Assembly (NCBI GenBank): GCA_018873225.1
Contig: JAEILZ010000008.1
Location: 2,480,001 to 2,544,000, forward strand
Source of the DNA: [Phialemoniopsis] sp. UDSM-2020
Taxonomy: Eukaryota > Ascomycota > Sordariomycetes > Thyridiales > Thyridiaceae
DNA: 64,000 bases
Reading direction: 5' to 3'
Of this stretch, positions 36,960-48,300 are shown in pieces. Made by a program: the position numbers and the translations under genes. The notes below the pieces were generated by a model that saw nothing but the letters and a program-made list of their open reading frames with translations, searched no databases and was not told the DNA's origin. Numbering within the stretch: the first letter of the stretch is position 1; every line of letters starts with the position of its first letter.

Positions 36960-37650
36960 ATGGCGAAGAGATAGATTGCTTGCTTCTTGTGTTTGTAATC
37001 CCATGCTGCGGCGGCGTTCATTGTGAATACCAGGAGTTCAAAAATATATAATTTCCAACTTCTGCCATTGTTCTACGTCTTTGTCCCTCCAGGGTGTTCC
37101 TGCTTTGCCATACCTCATGTGAGGGAATGCAGCATTCAGCTGCCTGCTTATGGCAACATCGGACTTCTAGATCAGGGGCAAAAATAAAAGGCAAAAAAAC
37201 TTACAGCACCGAGGATTCCCCAGTCGTCACCGACCTGAGTACTGATTCGGCGATTGGCAGCTTGTCTATGGGAGAGCGGACGGGATCCCGAATTCTCTAC
37301 CATCTATGGCCGTAAGTGAAAGCTTTGGTTTCTTGTTGTGTTTATATATCTCTTTGCGCGTGGTGAAAATCTTGGTGTCTGCGCGGTTGGACCCTTGAAC
37401 ACAGCTACATCAAGGAGCAGCAGACATATCCTGCAACATAACGTGTCACCCTATTAATGACATCATTAATTATATCTTAAGATACCTTAATGTCATGATC
37501 CGTTATCTTCGTGTCGCCTGGGAGGGCACGGTAGGTCGCTGGCATAATTCCCCCAGGGCTATTCCCTCTAACTTGTCTAGATGTATTCCAATCTCTAAAT
37601 AACTCCAATTCAAGCCCACCGAGTACTAGTAGTCCGGTGCTCTATTTTAA
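36960..37650. other. Intergenic with an AT-rich block
   Basis: After the NOP7 3' UTR (ending near 37090) no gene is seen. The stretch 37440-37620 is distinctly AT-rich with short inverted repeats, including the palindrome TATCTTAAGATA near 37474-37485. This may be a remnant of a repeat or mobile element next to the decayed locus that follows. Confidence 0.35.
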
Positions 37651-39307
37651 TTACAAGTCTTGAAATCTGAACTTTGCATTACACTCTTCGTTATGGGCAT
37701 AGCGCAGGTATTCAGCCTCTTCCCAAACCTCATTCGTACGGCACGATCTCCTCATCCAGCACTCACATTCAGTATGCCCTTTCTTCCCGCACGGAAATAG
37801 GAGCAATGCTTGTTCGAGCCGAAACCGTTGTTTCTGCCGTTGTTCTACTTCCTTCGTCGGGCCTTCTGCGACTTCTTGACTTCCTCCTCCTTGAGGAGGA
37901 GTCGGTCCTGTAGAAATTGCAAGGCTGGCGGGACTACTGGATCCATGGCCCGGATCCAGTCGTATTGCTCTCGCACCACCTGGCCTGGAGCTCACGCTCC
38001 GGAGTGGTTGGCTCATACTCATGCGAGGGAGACGCATCGGGGCCGGGACTGAAGTAAAACTTCCGATGAGCACAATCCTTGTCCCTTCCATCGTCTCCAT
38101 GATAAATATCATGGCGTTTTTCGACCACTGGGAATGTCCGACCCCTCCCAGTCCATCACATTAAGTAATGCCTGGGAGGACGAGTGTGTGAGGGAGTCCT
38201 GCCATGATGTTGCTGACCATGATGTGATCCGTGTTCGATGCCATCAAAGCTCGCGTGGGTCTGTCTTGTATTCTCGGTGACGGTTGAGATATTCCTGCAT
38301 GGATTTGCAGTCCGACTATCTGGGCCTGTTCACAGCACTTGGTAGTACACCCCCGGCGCGTTCATTGGCGGTCGACTCTCTCTGGCCGATAGTGTCGATA
38401 AAACACTCTTCCCGGCTAGCTTTGCCTGCAGTGCCTTTGGCGGGTGCGTCTTGCTTTTGCCGACCCCTATCGAGATTCTTGTGCGGTCTGATCCGACTTG
38501 TTCCATCCAGTCGTCATCTAGCACGGCTTCAAGACCTTTGATACTCCAAGGCCTGAAAAAGTACTCTTCTATCCTCCGTGGCTGGAGTGACGCCAACACT
38601 CGGTATCGCTTGGTTCATCGGGGTTCAGCGCCTGCTCAGGGTAATTGGCCTTTGTGTTGTAGTGTCGTATGACCAGTCCTTCTTGTTCGTTGTATGTGCA
38701 GGCGATTCCATTCTCCACGCATTTGGCGCATGGTCGCTGTCGGTCACAGTGATATCGAGAGTTTCTGCACCTCGTACACTTTGGGTTCTCGACATCACCA
38801 CATGTACGACTCCCCCGATCGTTCGTACTGGTTTTGGACGCATTGGAAGCAAAATTTAAATTTGCCTCCCTCGCAGGTGCGCTTATGATGTATGCAGTTA
38901 AGGCATTCGCTACCAAAGGAAGGGGCTCTCGGGCCAACATGGCCTTCCTCGTGCTCGCTGCAGAGTGTAATAATGCCGTAGATAATATCGTCTTTGGCTC
39001 GGGATTCCTCAACCTCGGCAACAATAGCATGGCTGATCGATCCAAGGATGACATACCTAAGCTCATCCAGCTTGTCTTGTTGCTTGTCGTATTCCTTGAT
39101 CTTCATCTGACGAATAGGCGATGCTTGTGGATTGATCGATTGGTAGATCCTTGATGGCAGAGTCATTCTTGACTTTTCCATGAGGGCAGTCCGGCGTTGG
39201 ACGTAGACAACACGGTCGTCCGGTGGGGGTTCTTTCGGGGCGGTGTCCTTTGCCGGATAGCGGTGTGCATTCATCATCTTCAGTGTTATCAGCCACAATA
39301 TTTTCAT
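37651..39307 (-). pseudogene. Decayed Cys-rich (multi zinc-finger-like) gene
   Basis: Reading the minus strand, protein-like segments follow in different frames. 39307-38795 ends with ECLNCIHHKRTCEGGKFKFC. It overlaps a second frame (about 38802-38569) with the Zn2Cys6-like pattern CTRCRNSRYHCDRQRPCAKC and CTYNEQEGLV. Then come about 450 bases with stops in all frames. Next is RHDIYHGDDGRDKDCAHRKF (38128-37934), which overlaps an open stretch with MDPVVPPALQFLQDRLLLKE in yet another frame, and finally CECWMRRSC and WEEAEYLRYAHNEEC up to the stop at 37651. Adjacent frames overlap with no room for introns, so frameshifts are required. The repeated CxxC-type motifs suggest a multi-finger nucleic-acid-binding protein; the exact family is not recognised. 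It lies 2.4 kb from wc-2. Confidence 0.5.
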
Positions 39308-39518
39308 TGTGCTGTGTTGTTACTTCATATAAGATATGGTGACATCTGTTCCCATCCCCAGCATGGCCTGGCATGGCCTGGAATGGTGCCGTAGTGGTTA
39401 CCCAGAGGGTTCGGAAGAACCAACCATGCGTTGCGGCCGCCCTGTGCATCATAGGCGGCTCGGGCTCGGGCTGCCATCCTCTTTTTATGCGCGTGCCCTG
39501 ATTGCTCAGGGCCGGTCA

Positions 39519-39836
39519 TTAAGGGTGTGGGTGGTGGCGGCGGCGCCTCAAACTCTTAAGCATCTGTAATGGCGTCTCGGAAGTCGGCAGTTGATTTCGT
39601 ACATGTCTATCGGGATTTGTACAGGATATGCACATGCAGAAGCGACGGCGAGGCTTGAGAAGAGCCTTGAGTGTTTGGCCATACTTGGCCGGCGTCAAGA
39701 AGGCTTTCTCACCGAGGTTGTGGACGTCGACGAGATACACCCGGGCTTCTGGCAAGGCGCACACCTGCATGATCGAGATGGTTCCGAGCCTGAAAAGATT
39801 GATGCCCTTCAGGTCGACGAAGAGGGCCTGAGGCAT
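39519..39836 (-). pseudogene. 3'-5' exonuclease (EXD1-like) fragment
   Basis: The minus-strand frame starting MPQALFVDLKGINLFRLG continues SIMQVCALPEARVYLVDVHN and GEKAFLTPAKYGQTLKALL. This is the first part of a DEDD-type 3'-5' exonuclease domain as seen in fungal EXD1-like proteins: the FVDL strand carries the first catalytic Asp, and the second acidic position of the usual DLEG is Lys here (DLKG). The remaining catalytic segments are absent; after about residue 65 the frame turns to low-complexity sequence. An in-frame TGA sits directly before the Met, so the Met is probably not the native start. I read it as a truncated, inactive relic. It may be part of the same dead locus as the Cys-rich fragments. 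Confidence 0.55.
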
Positions 39837-42021
39837 TCAGCTGGCGTGTAGAAGGCTTTCACAAAGGAACGGGTCGGCAAATGACACAGGTGTCTGGCAG
39901 AAGGCCCTGTACTGGAGATGCTGAGTCTTTTCCGACTCCAAATGGTGGCGATGTATCGGAGTGCGAAGCGAGGAGGCAGAGGTTCCATCTACTAGGCTTG
40001 GCCAGTCATCAGCTTTCTGGATATCACATCCTTCCTGGGAGCAATGGGAAGGGGACTGGACGGACCTACCATAGGCCTTCCCTCTTCGGTCAATATCTCA
40101 GCTCGTTGAGGAGGAGACCACTCTTGCTGGCAAGTCATTGTGACTAGACACAGCGCGTCTAGGGCGTCATATCCCTCCGTCAGTATCAGCATCGCCACGA
40201 TGACAGGTGTCAGAGACCGAAGGTCTACTTACAGCAATGTTGCTAGGCATTTTTGCTCCTGAGAAATGATATTTCACTGGGATAAGTACTTCATGGACGA
40301 AGACTCGGCGACCGGGTGGCATGGTTGCAAGGGATGGCAGGGTTATTTGTGTTGTAATTGTTGAGTATATATAAGAGAATTGTCGTAAATCCGCTGCAAG
40401 CTGGTTCAGCGGCTGAGTGGTCCTGCAACTGGGTTAGAAAAAGACAGTCAAACCTGATAATCGAGAGGAGTATGACGTAAGGACGGGGCAGAGAGTCTAT
40501 CAAAGCGGCACACGTACAATGGAAGAGCCGGAAAGGCTCACAAGCTGGCAGCTGTGGGCGTCACGACTAGCGGAGGTGGGATGCCTGGATCTGGCGGGAA
40601 TAGGGAGGGAACAAGGGAGATCTCAGGCCCATAGAGAACGATGAAGGGGCTAGTTGGCGGCATGGTCAGGAATGGCATGAAAGCTAGGACAAGGGATTGT
40701 AATTGACGAGGTAGACGGGGAGCGTAGACAAGTTGGATTAGTGAACTGGGTCAGGAGGGTAAAAGCAGGAGAGAGAAGGAAGATATTGTAGGAAGACGGG
40801 GTTAACGGTGCAATGTTGGATGATGAGAAGAAGTCTACGATATTGAGTAGAGCAATGAGGGTAAAGGGGTTTATATGCCCAAAAGCTATTCACTTTCAGT
40901 TGGTGTCAGAGAAAGGGACTGAACACTTTAGGTGCATGTGGACAAAGTAATGAGCGTTGCCATTGTCTCTTGGATTGAAGACTCTAGGGAATGAAAGACG
41001 AGGCGAACGAAATGCAATTCGCCGAGCCTGTGTCAGATGACGCTGGCGGACATTATGCCGTTTGCTCCGTAATAGATCGAGACTTTCATGATTGTGCATG
41101 AAGTTAGATAAAGATAGTCTGCATCTTTGAGTGCATGAAGAAGGCGATAGCATAACTCTGAGAGACAATCAACGCCGCTGTCCGAAGCATGAGCTCATTG
41201 AAAGAGACCAGTGCAACATTAACGTCAACTCCCGCGGCCGGCAACACCGTCCTTGCATGTTACAATGCCACCGCCGGTCTGGTGCAGTCCACTTGTCATG
41301 CTTCTGGAGAAAACAGGTTGCGGCGCCAAAAGCTGCTGCGGAATCCCGCTCGTGTCTAAAAATACTGGTGATCATCTCGGAGAATGGCATGGAGAAACAT
41401 GCTTCATTACCGCCAAGCAGACGGGCAATCTGTAATCTGACCTGCAACTGTGAGTTTGCCATGCTCATGCTGTTGAGCGGTGGTGCAACGCGAAAGAGCC
41501 GTCGACATGAGCAAACAAGCAGTCGGTCCCCTTTTCGTGTTTCCCCAACCCGTTTCCGCACAGTCCCAAGCCCCATCCGCGGAACCCAATTGAGCCCGGG
41601 GAAAACAGTCCAAATTATCGATCTCACGAATACCAACGAAGTGCAGCGAGTCTTTGAATGGCAGCAGTAATATGTACTATGATTTACGATTCTGCCGGTG
41701 ATGTCGACATGTTGTCAAGACAAAAAGTAAAACTCCCAGAAACCTATACCAACTGTCCCAGGTATCTTCTTTTGAAGCAAAAAGAGTCGAAAAAAAAAAT
41801 AGATGTAGACGTGTGCTCAGTAAACCGAAACCGTGAAAAAAAGCCCATTGTGGTATATCCCTTCGTGTATTCCCATGTTGTATGTTATTCCCTGTAAATG
41901 CTCGCCCCAACCTTGTTATGTCTCCAATATTTGTTGCATGTGTCATTTCGTGAGATGGATTAGAAGATATTAAGAAAGCTTCATCGCCGGACTGTGCCAG
42001 CCCGTGCCCAATGGTCGACAA
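39837..42021. other. Intergenic, no supported gene
   Basis: About 2.2 kb. Short frames only. A minus-strand piece near 40252 (ATG CCT AGC AAC ATT GCT followed by GTAAGT) could be an old first exon of the exonuclease relic. 41131-41670 (plus) is open for 179 codons but has no protein-like pattern. 41677-42021 is probably the wc-2 3' UTR. Confidence 0.35.
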
Positions 42022-43649
42022 TTAGCCAGCAGCAGACGAATCGACCATGGGGTTGACCGAGCCGGAGACGCTCTTGCTCTTCTTCTCTTTCTTGGCCCAC
42101 CGCAGGCCGCAGGCGTTGCAAAGCGTCTTGGGCCCGCTCGGTCCTTTGCGCCATTCGGGAGATTCAAGGGTGCCTGAGGCGCACGGTCAGTGATTAAAAC
42201 GGGTACAAAGTGGATGACTCTACGCGAAGGAAACTTACCGCAGTCGGTGCAGACGTATTCCTCGGCAACCTTGAGTTTCTTCTTCTTTTCTCCCGTCCGT
42301 GGATCCCTGTCCATGGGGATGGCGATACCGGCGTCACCCTTGATCAGTGTCGGGCTGGCGTTGCCTGTCGTGATACCCCGGCTCCGCTCGCCCTCTTGAT
42401 ATCTCAGACCCGTCAGCATCTCGATGGTGTCGGCATGCGTGACGCCCTCGTAGCGAGCCATCTTCTCTCGTAGAGAGTCTGGCCTGCTGTGCGCGGCGCC
42501 TTGTAGGTTCTCCCGCGTCAACGCGCTCTCGGGTACACGCTCGGAGCCCGGCGCAGAGTCGGGGGCGAGCTGGTACTGCGTTGAGGACGTCATCATCGTA
42601 GTCTCAGAGGCCGCAATTTCTGACCTGCCCTCCTGGCTCTGGTGCCATTGCCTCTGTGCTTCGTCCGCATCGTCCGTCTCCTCCTTGCGGAGCTCCGCTA
42701 TCCTCCGTCTTAATCTTTCATTTTCGATCTTGTGCTCGAGGAACGAATCGAGGAGGGTTGTGTTCTTTGTCGGGTACGGCCGGGACATCATGAAAACGGC
42801 TTGGCAAAAGGGCGACTGGTTATTGGGGTTGGGTGCGAATTTGGCGGCGGCGATATGGGCGTGGCCCACGGACTCGAAGATGGCGTAGTTTCCATCCTTC
42901 TTTCGTAACCTGTAGAACATGCGCAGCGGATTGCCCGTCGCGATCGACTCGTTGAGCTCGGCGACAAAGACTCCGACGTCATCCTGGTGTATTAGATCCT
43001 TCAGAAATGTGCCCACGATGTCGTCCGTGGTGTAGCCCGTCAGCGCGGTGGTGCTGGGCGAGACATGCGAGATGCGCCCGTTGGCGTCGAGGATCTGCAG
43101 GAAATCCTTGAGCTCCTCGACGACCTTGGCCGGCCAGTTCCTCCGTTTGGTGAACTCTGTCAACGTGCTGCCGCCGGGAAAGTTCATCTGGCCAAAGCTG
43201 GTCGTGGGGAGGGGCCCCGCACCTGGAGCGTTGCCGTCCGTCGTGTGGCCGCCACCGGGCGTGAAAACTGTGTTATCGGCGCGCAGCATTGCGCCTTGGG
43301 GCGTGGGAGCGGTCGTAGCTGGCGTGAAGGGCTGTCCTAGGTTGACATCGTCGGTGCCGTCGAGGGTCATGGGTATCGTGTCAAAGGGATTGAACATGGA
43401 GCCGTCCATCAGAGACATCATGGCGTCGTCCTGACCCGGTCCAGTGCCCATCTGTGACGCTCAAATGTTAGTCCGCGAGTATTCGCCCCTGCAGCCAGCC
43501 TTGGCGGGCGCACAAGGGCAAACCTTGGGGTAGGGAGGGCGTACCTGGCCTTGATGTACATCGCCGGGAACAAAGTTGACGTCCCCGACGCCGACAGGCC
43601 CAAAGCCGAAAAGGCTTGCGGGGGGAGGTTGCGGCGGCCCGTGGGACAT
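42022..43649 (-). CDS. wc-2: White collar 2 (blue-light and clock transcription factor)
   Basis: Three exons, complement(42022..42173, 42239..43451, 43545..43649), encode 489 aa. WC-2 pairs with the photoreceptor WC-1 to form the white collar complex, which binds GATC-rich light-response elements in the nucleus. The N-terminus is Gly/Pro-rich. A PAS domain spans about 148-255 ([33 protein letters not shown]). A short coiled-coil region (about 275-300) is followed by a Ser/Thr-rich linker with a Lys-rich patch before the finger. A GATA zinc finger C-x2-C-x18-C-x2-C lies at 436-461 (VCTDCG to LCNACGLRW), split by a 65-nt intron (GTAAGT...CTCAG) after the fourth finger residue group, as the phase shows. 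The first intron (93 nt) is in phase 0. It diverges from RAD50 across 1.7 kb. Confidence 0.94.
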
Positions 43650-45376
43650 GATCTTGGGCGCCGCCTGGGGTCAGACGAGGGGTTGTTGTTGCGATAGCTG
43701 GGCGATTGGTGAGGACAGTGAATTCAATGAGTGGTACTCGGGTCTGAGCCTAGAACATGCGCGGATATGCGCTTGTGGATGCTAGGCGGGAAAAAAAGCT
43801 TGGGCACGTCGACAGCAGGACCATGGCATGGCAATGATGTCGAAAAGGGCCAGGGTCTGGGGGAAGATGACGATGTTTTCCAGACACAGGTCTACTGGTA
43901 TGTACAGGGCTAAGTTGCAAATGGGAATGATTAAACAGCAGGTCAGGTCAGGTCAATGGGTCTGGTTACGTCTGCTTAGCCTTGGCTGAAATGGTTCACT
44001 CTAGATTTGCGCGGTGCGGTGGGATGGTGGATGGATGGGGGATGGGAATGGGCGATCCCGTCTTTTGGGAGATCTAAAAAAGCTCCATGGGCTGGAAAGA
44101 TGGGATTTTGGCCGGACCTGGAATGGGAATCCGCTAAATTCGCACTGGCCCACTGTTTCCGGAGTTTTGCTCCGGCTCTAAGGTACCTGCAAGGCCTGGT
44201 CAGAGGTTGAATTTTGCCAGGTTTGAGAGAAGGGGAGGTCAGGAAAAGATTGATACACTTGTCGAGGCTTGATCAAGGAACATGCACGAGGAAATCCGGA
44301 TCATTCCAGGTCGTGAGGGGGGTGTTTGGGCGGACCCTGAATGGGATTCCTCAATGTACCAGTGATGGGCTTTACAGGGTCCTAAGGGTCTAGCTCGGCC
44401 ATTCTTGGTGTGGGAGGAATGAAGATGAATGCACCATAGGTGGGGGGGTTGAAGATGCAGGCGGGCCAATTCGACAGGCCCAGGCTCCTCATTCGGTTCG
44501 GCAGCAGAGCCAAGCCATGATTGGCGTCGTCGTAAGGAGTCCAATAACATCATAGTGCATAGATACCAGTACGTAGGAGCTCCGTAGACGGCAGTCCTAA
44601 TTCAATGTGCGACGGACATCCTTCACTGGGACCGAAGTAAACGGCTCAAGTAGGGTGAGATGCTGTTGCTGACCATAAGCAATGACTGGCGGACCCTAGT
44701 CTTGAACTTGGATTGAAATCCAGTACTCAGCTGTAATAAGATGTCAGGTCGCCGCAAATCTATCTTGCTATCATACATTGATCACTGCTTCAGGGAGCGA
44801 CGGACTCGGGCCGCTACCCACATGTATTATCCTTTACCTCAATTCTCAGCTGATCAAGCCGTCAGAGCGCCCAGGCGAAGATCATGCAACATCAAGGTAA
44901 GATTAGTACGTGGAAAAGTGGAAGAGCCTGCACGTTTCTCCGTCCTTTCTGAATCCGTAGAAGAGCAGCGCTGAGCTGAGTCAAGCTGAGCTTCAAAGAG
45001 TCCTCGAATCTTGCCGGTTTGGTCCTTCTCCTTGATGTTTGATGTTTGTGGTGAAAGCGCTGAAACATTGGGCGGGGCTGCCTGCAAGCCACACCACACC
45101 TTCTAAAACTTGCATTGAGTCCACGCCCACCACCGACCACTTTATTCTGCTGTAGTCTCGTGACTTGGCGATTTCAGGCAGACGCGTGCCCAGAACTCCT
45201 TCGCGTCCCCCCATCTTCAGGCCCGTCGTCATTTCACTCCAGATCGTGCAACTAAGGCACTGGAATGCTGTATTGAGGCTCAAATTGAAGGCAGATCTCA
45301 TCTTCCAACGTCATTCTCATATTTCATTTCGCTTTCCACTCCTAGTGTGCCAATACCGAACCTTTTTCCCTGCCGC
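43650..45376. promoter_or_regulatory. Divergent upstream region of wc-2 and RAD50
   Basis: About 1.7 kb without a supported gene. Ten GATC tetramers lie between 44054 and 45422 (44054, 44071, 44271, 44299, 44780, 44852, 44880, 45242, 45294, 45419; the last is in the first RAD50 intron), roughly twice the chance expectation. White-collar-type elements are GATC-rich, so autoregulation is possible. A tandem GGTCA repeat (CAGGTCAGGTCAGGTCAAT) is near 43941-43959. Confidence 0.4.
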
Positions 45377-48300
45377 ATGGGAGCATTGAATCGGACAAGA
45401 TGTGAGTGTGCATCCGTAGATCTTTGGTCGTTCATCTAAGCTAACCTATAAATCTTACACCAAGGTGTAAGTTTCCCCTAATTTGCAAGAGGGATACCAT
45501 CGTTGCTGACCTGAAGAAGCGAGAATCGACAAGTTGGCCATCCGGGGGTGCGTCATCTTCCCTCCAGAACCTTTGTCCAGCCTTATCCGCTAACATCCTG
45601 TTTAGCATCCGGTCCTTCAGCCCCATCAACCAAGAGTCTATGCAATTCAATACCCCATTGACATTGATCGTCGGATACAATGGCTCCGGAAAGACGGCAA
45701 GAGCCCCTTCCTACCCATGTCTCCAGTTGTGCTATACTAATGCTAGCTAAAGACCATCATCGAATGCCTTAAATATGCCACTACCGGCGAGCAACCGCCC
45801 AACAGCAAGGGTGGTGCCTTCATTCATGATCCCAAGGTAGGCCCTTCATCTTTGCTTATACCGTTCACCGTTCTGACTCTGCGACCCAGCTTTGTGGAGA
45901 GAGGGAGGTCATGGCGCAAGTTAAGCTATCTTTCCGACCAACCGGAGGTGGCAAGATGGTTGTCACCCGAAGCATACAGGTGACTATGAAGAAGAACACG
46001 AGATCAATGAAGACATTGGACGGATCACTTGCCATAAACACCAACGGCGAGCGCAACGTCGTTTCACAGAGGGCCGCAGAGCTAGACAAGCTCATTCCTG
46101 ATAATCTGGGCGTGCCTCCAGCCATTCTTGATGCCGTCATTTTCTGTCATCAGGATGAATCGCTTTGGCCTCTGAGCGAGCCGTCCACCCTGAAGAAGAA
46201 GTTTGATGAGATCTTCGATGCCCAGAAGTACACCAAGGCGATTGACAACCTCAAGGTTCTTCGAAAGAAGCAAGGCGAAGAGCTGTCCAAGGCGAAAATC
46301 TTTGAGAGCGCCGAAAAGGTCAACAAGGAGAAAGCTGAGAAGGCCGAGAAACGGGCTAGGGACCTGGAAGACGAGCTGGAACAGCTTCGCGCCGATTGCG
46401 AGGAGGTGGACATCGCCAAAAATGAGGTTGAGACGCAGATGTACCAGAAGCGAGAGCAGGCCAGGAGCTTCCAGACCATCGTCAACGATCTCGAGAACAA
46501 GAAAGACAAATACGACGACCGCAAGGAAGCTGCCGAGGAACTGCGTGTCGGCCTCGAAGAGCTTGCTGAACCCGACGAATACCTGTCCGAGCAACTGGCA
46601 CAGTATGAAGATCGCATGCAGCGTATGGATGATGAGAGGATACAAAAGACAAAGCAGTACAACCAGCTCCAGAAAGAAGTCAACGAATCTCGGGCCCTCT
46701 TGGGAACAAAACATGCTGAGCAAGGCCGGCACCAATCTGACAAGGAGAAGTACGAGCGGCAGTTGCAAACTCGTATCACGAAGGTGCGGGAAGCCGCTCA
46801 AAAGCACGAGATTCGCGGTTACGATGGCGATCTCACCGACAACATGGTCCACGCCTTCAACGATCGCATCAAGAAGGTTCTTGCGGACAAGAAACGAGAG
46901 CTTGAACGCCTGCAGCGCGAGAACGAGAAAGAGCTGGACAAGGAAACGGCTGTCATCAACAACCTGGAAGGTCGCAAAGCTGCTCGCACCCAGGACAGGG
47001 TGACTGCCAAACAGAGGATGTCAGCGATCGAGAAGAAGCTGGTCAGTCTGCAGGCAAGCATCCAAAACCTAAATTTCGATGAAGGCGCCCAGGCCATCTT
47101 GGAGTCTAACTTCAAGGACCTTGAATCGCGACTCAAGAAGGCTCTTGATGAGCTGAACGGCTCGGATATCGACAGTCACATTCAACAGGAGAACGATCGA
47201 CTATGGCAACTGGAGAGCGAGAGCGACCGTCTCAGTCGTGAGCTAGTCGAGTGCACGAGGCTTGCCTCTGAACGCGCCCAGCTAGATCTGAGGAAGAAGG
47301 AGCTGACAGAGCGAAGGCGTAACTTTGATACCCTGAAAAAGACATGGGAGAGCAAACTGACCACCCTAATTGGTGGGACCTGGAAGCCCGACAGCCTGGA
47401 AGATGAGTTCAACAATGTACTGAAGCAGCGCAACACGACTGTTTCGAGTGCGAGGAAACAAGTCGAAGCCACACAACAGGAGCTAAGGCAAGTCGAGTAC
47501 AAACTGTCAAATATTCGCGATAAACAGCAGAAGGCGTCGGCAGAGGCAACTCGGTGCCAGACGGCTGTCGTCAACGTTATCAAGGCTGCAAAGGACTCGG
47601 ACGACGCTGTGATCGAGGACTATCAAGAGGAGATCGAACATCTGGAGGGAGATATTCTGAGCATGGAGAAAGACATCGCTCTCTTCGATCACCTGAAGGA
47701 ATTCTACTCCAAGTCACAGACAACACTCAACAAGTATAACAAGTGCAACCTTTGCGAACGCCAGTTTGTTGACCAACCTCGAGAGCGGTCTCGTTTACTC
47801 GAGAAGATTGCCAAGAGCCTCAACGATAATCACAAAAAAGAAATTGAGAAGGACAAGGACGGTCTTGAAGCGACTTTGGGGGAACTTCGCGCAGTCCGCT
47901 CCCAGTACGATACCTACAAACGCCTTCAGTCGGAGTTGCCCTCGATTCAGAACGACTTGAAAGCGACTGAGGCTCAGAGGGAAGGACTCGTGCGGACCCT
48001 CGAGGACCATGATGCTGCCTTCAAGGAAGCAGACGAGCAACGACAAGATGTTGAGTCGCTAAGCAAGACCGTCATGAACATTGCTCAAATTTTCCGTGAG
48101 ATCCAAGAAGCAGAGAAGCAGATCGATCGTCTTGCCTCTCAACAGCAGTCGGGTGCACCATCTCGCAGCGCCGACGAGATCAATGAACTCCAAGCGACAT
48201 GTACAGAGCAGATCAGGGCAGCAAAGGGTAAGGCGGCAAAGCTGACGTCGGACAAGCAGCGCATGAGGGATACGGTGAATTCTCTCGAGCTTGAAAAGAG

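Noticed and set aside
41131..41670. Plus-strand ORF of 179 codons
   Set aside because: No motif, uneven composition and no splice or neighbour support.
41677..42021. 114 open codons in frame directly after the wc-2 TAA
   Set aside because: Unlike the other two extensions it is AT-rich, has runs of TTT and no protein-like pattern; it lies where the 3' UTR is expected. Treated as chance.
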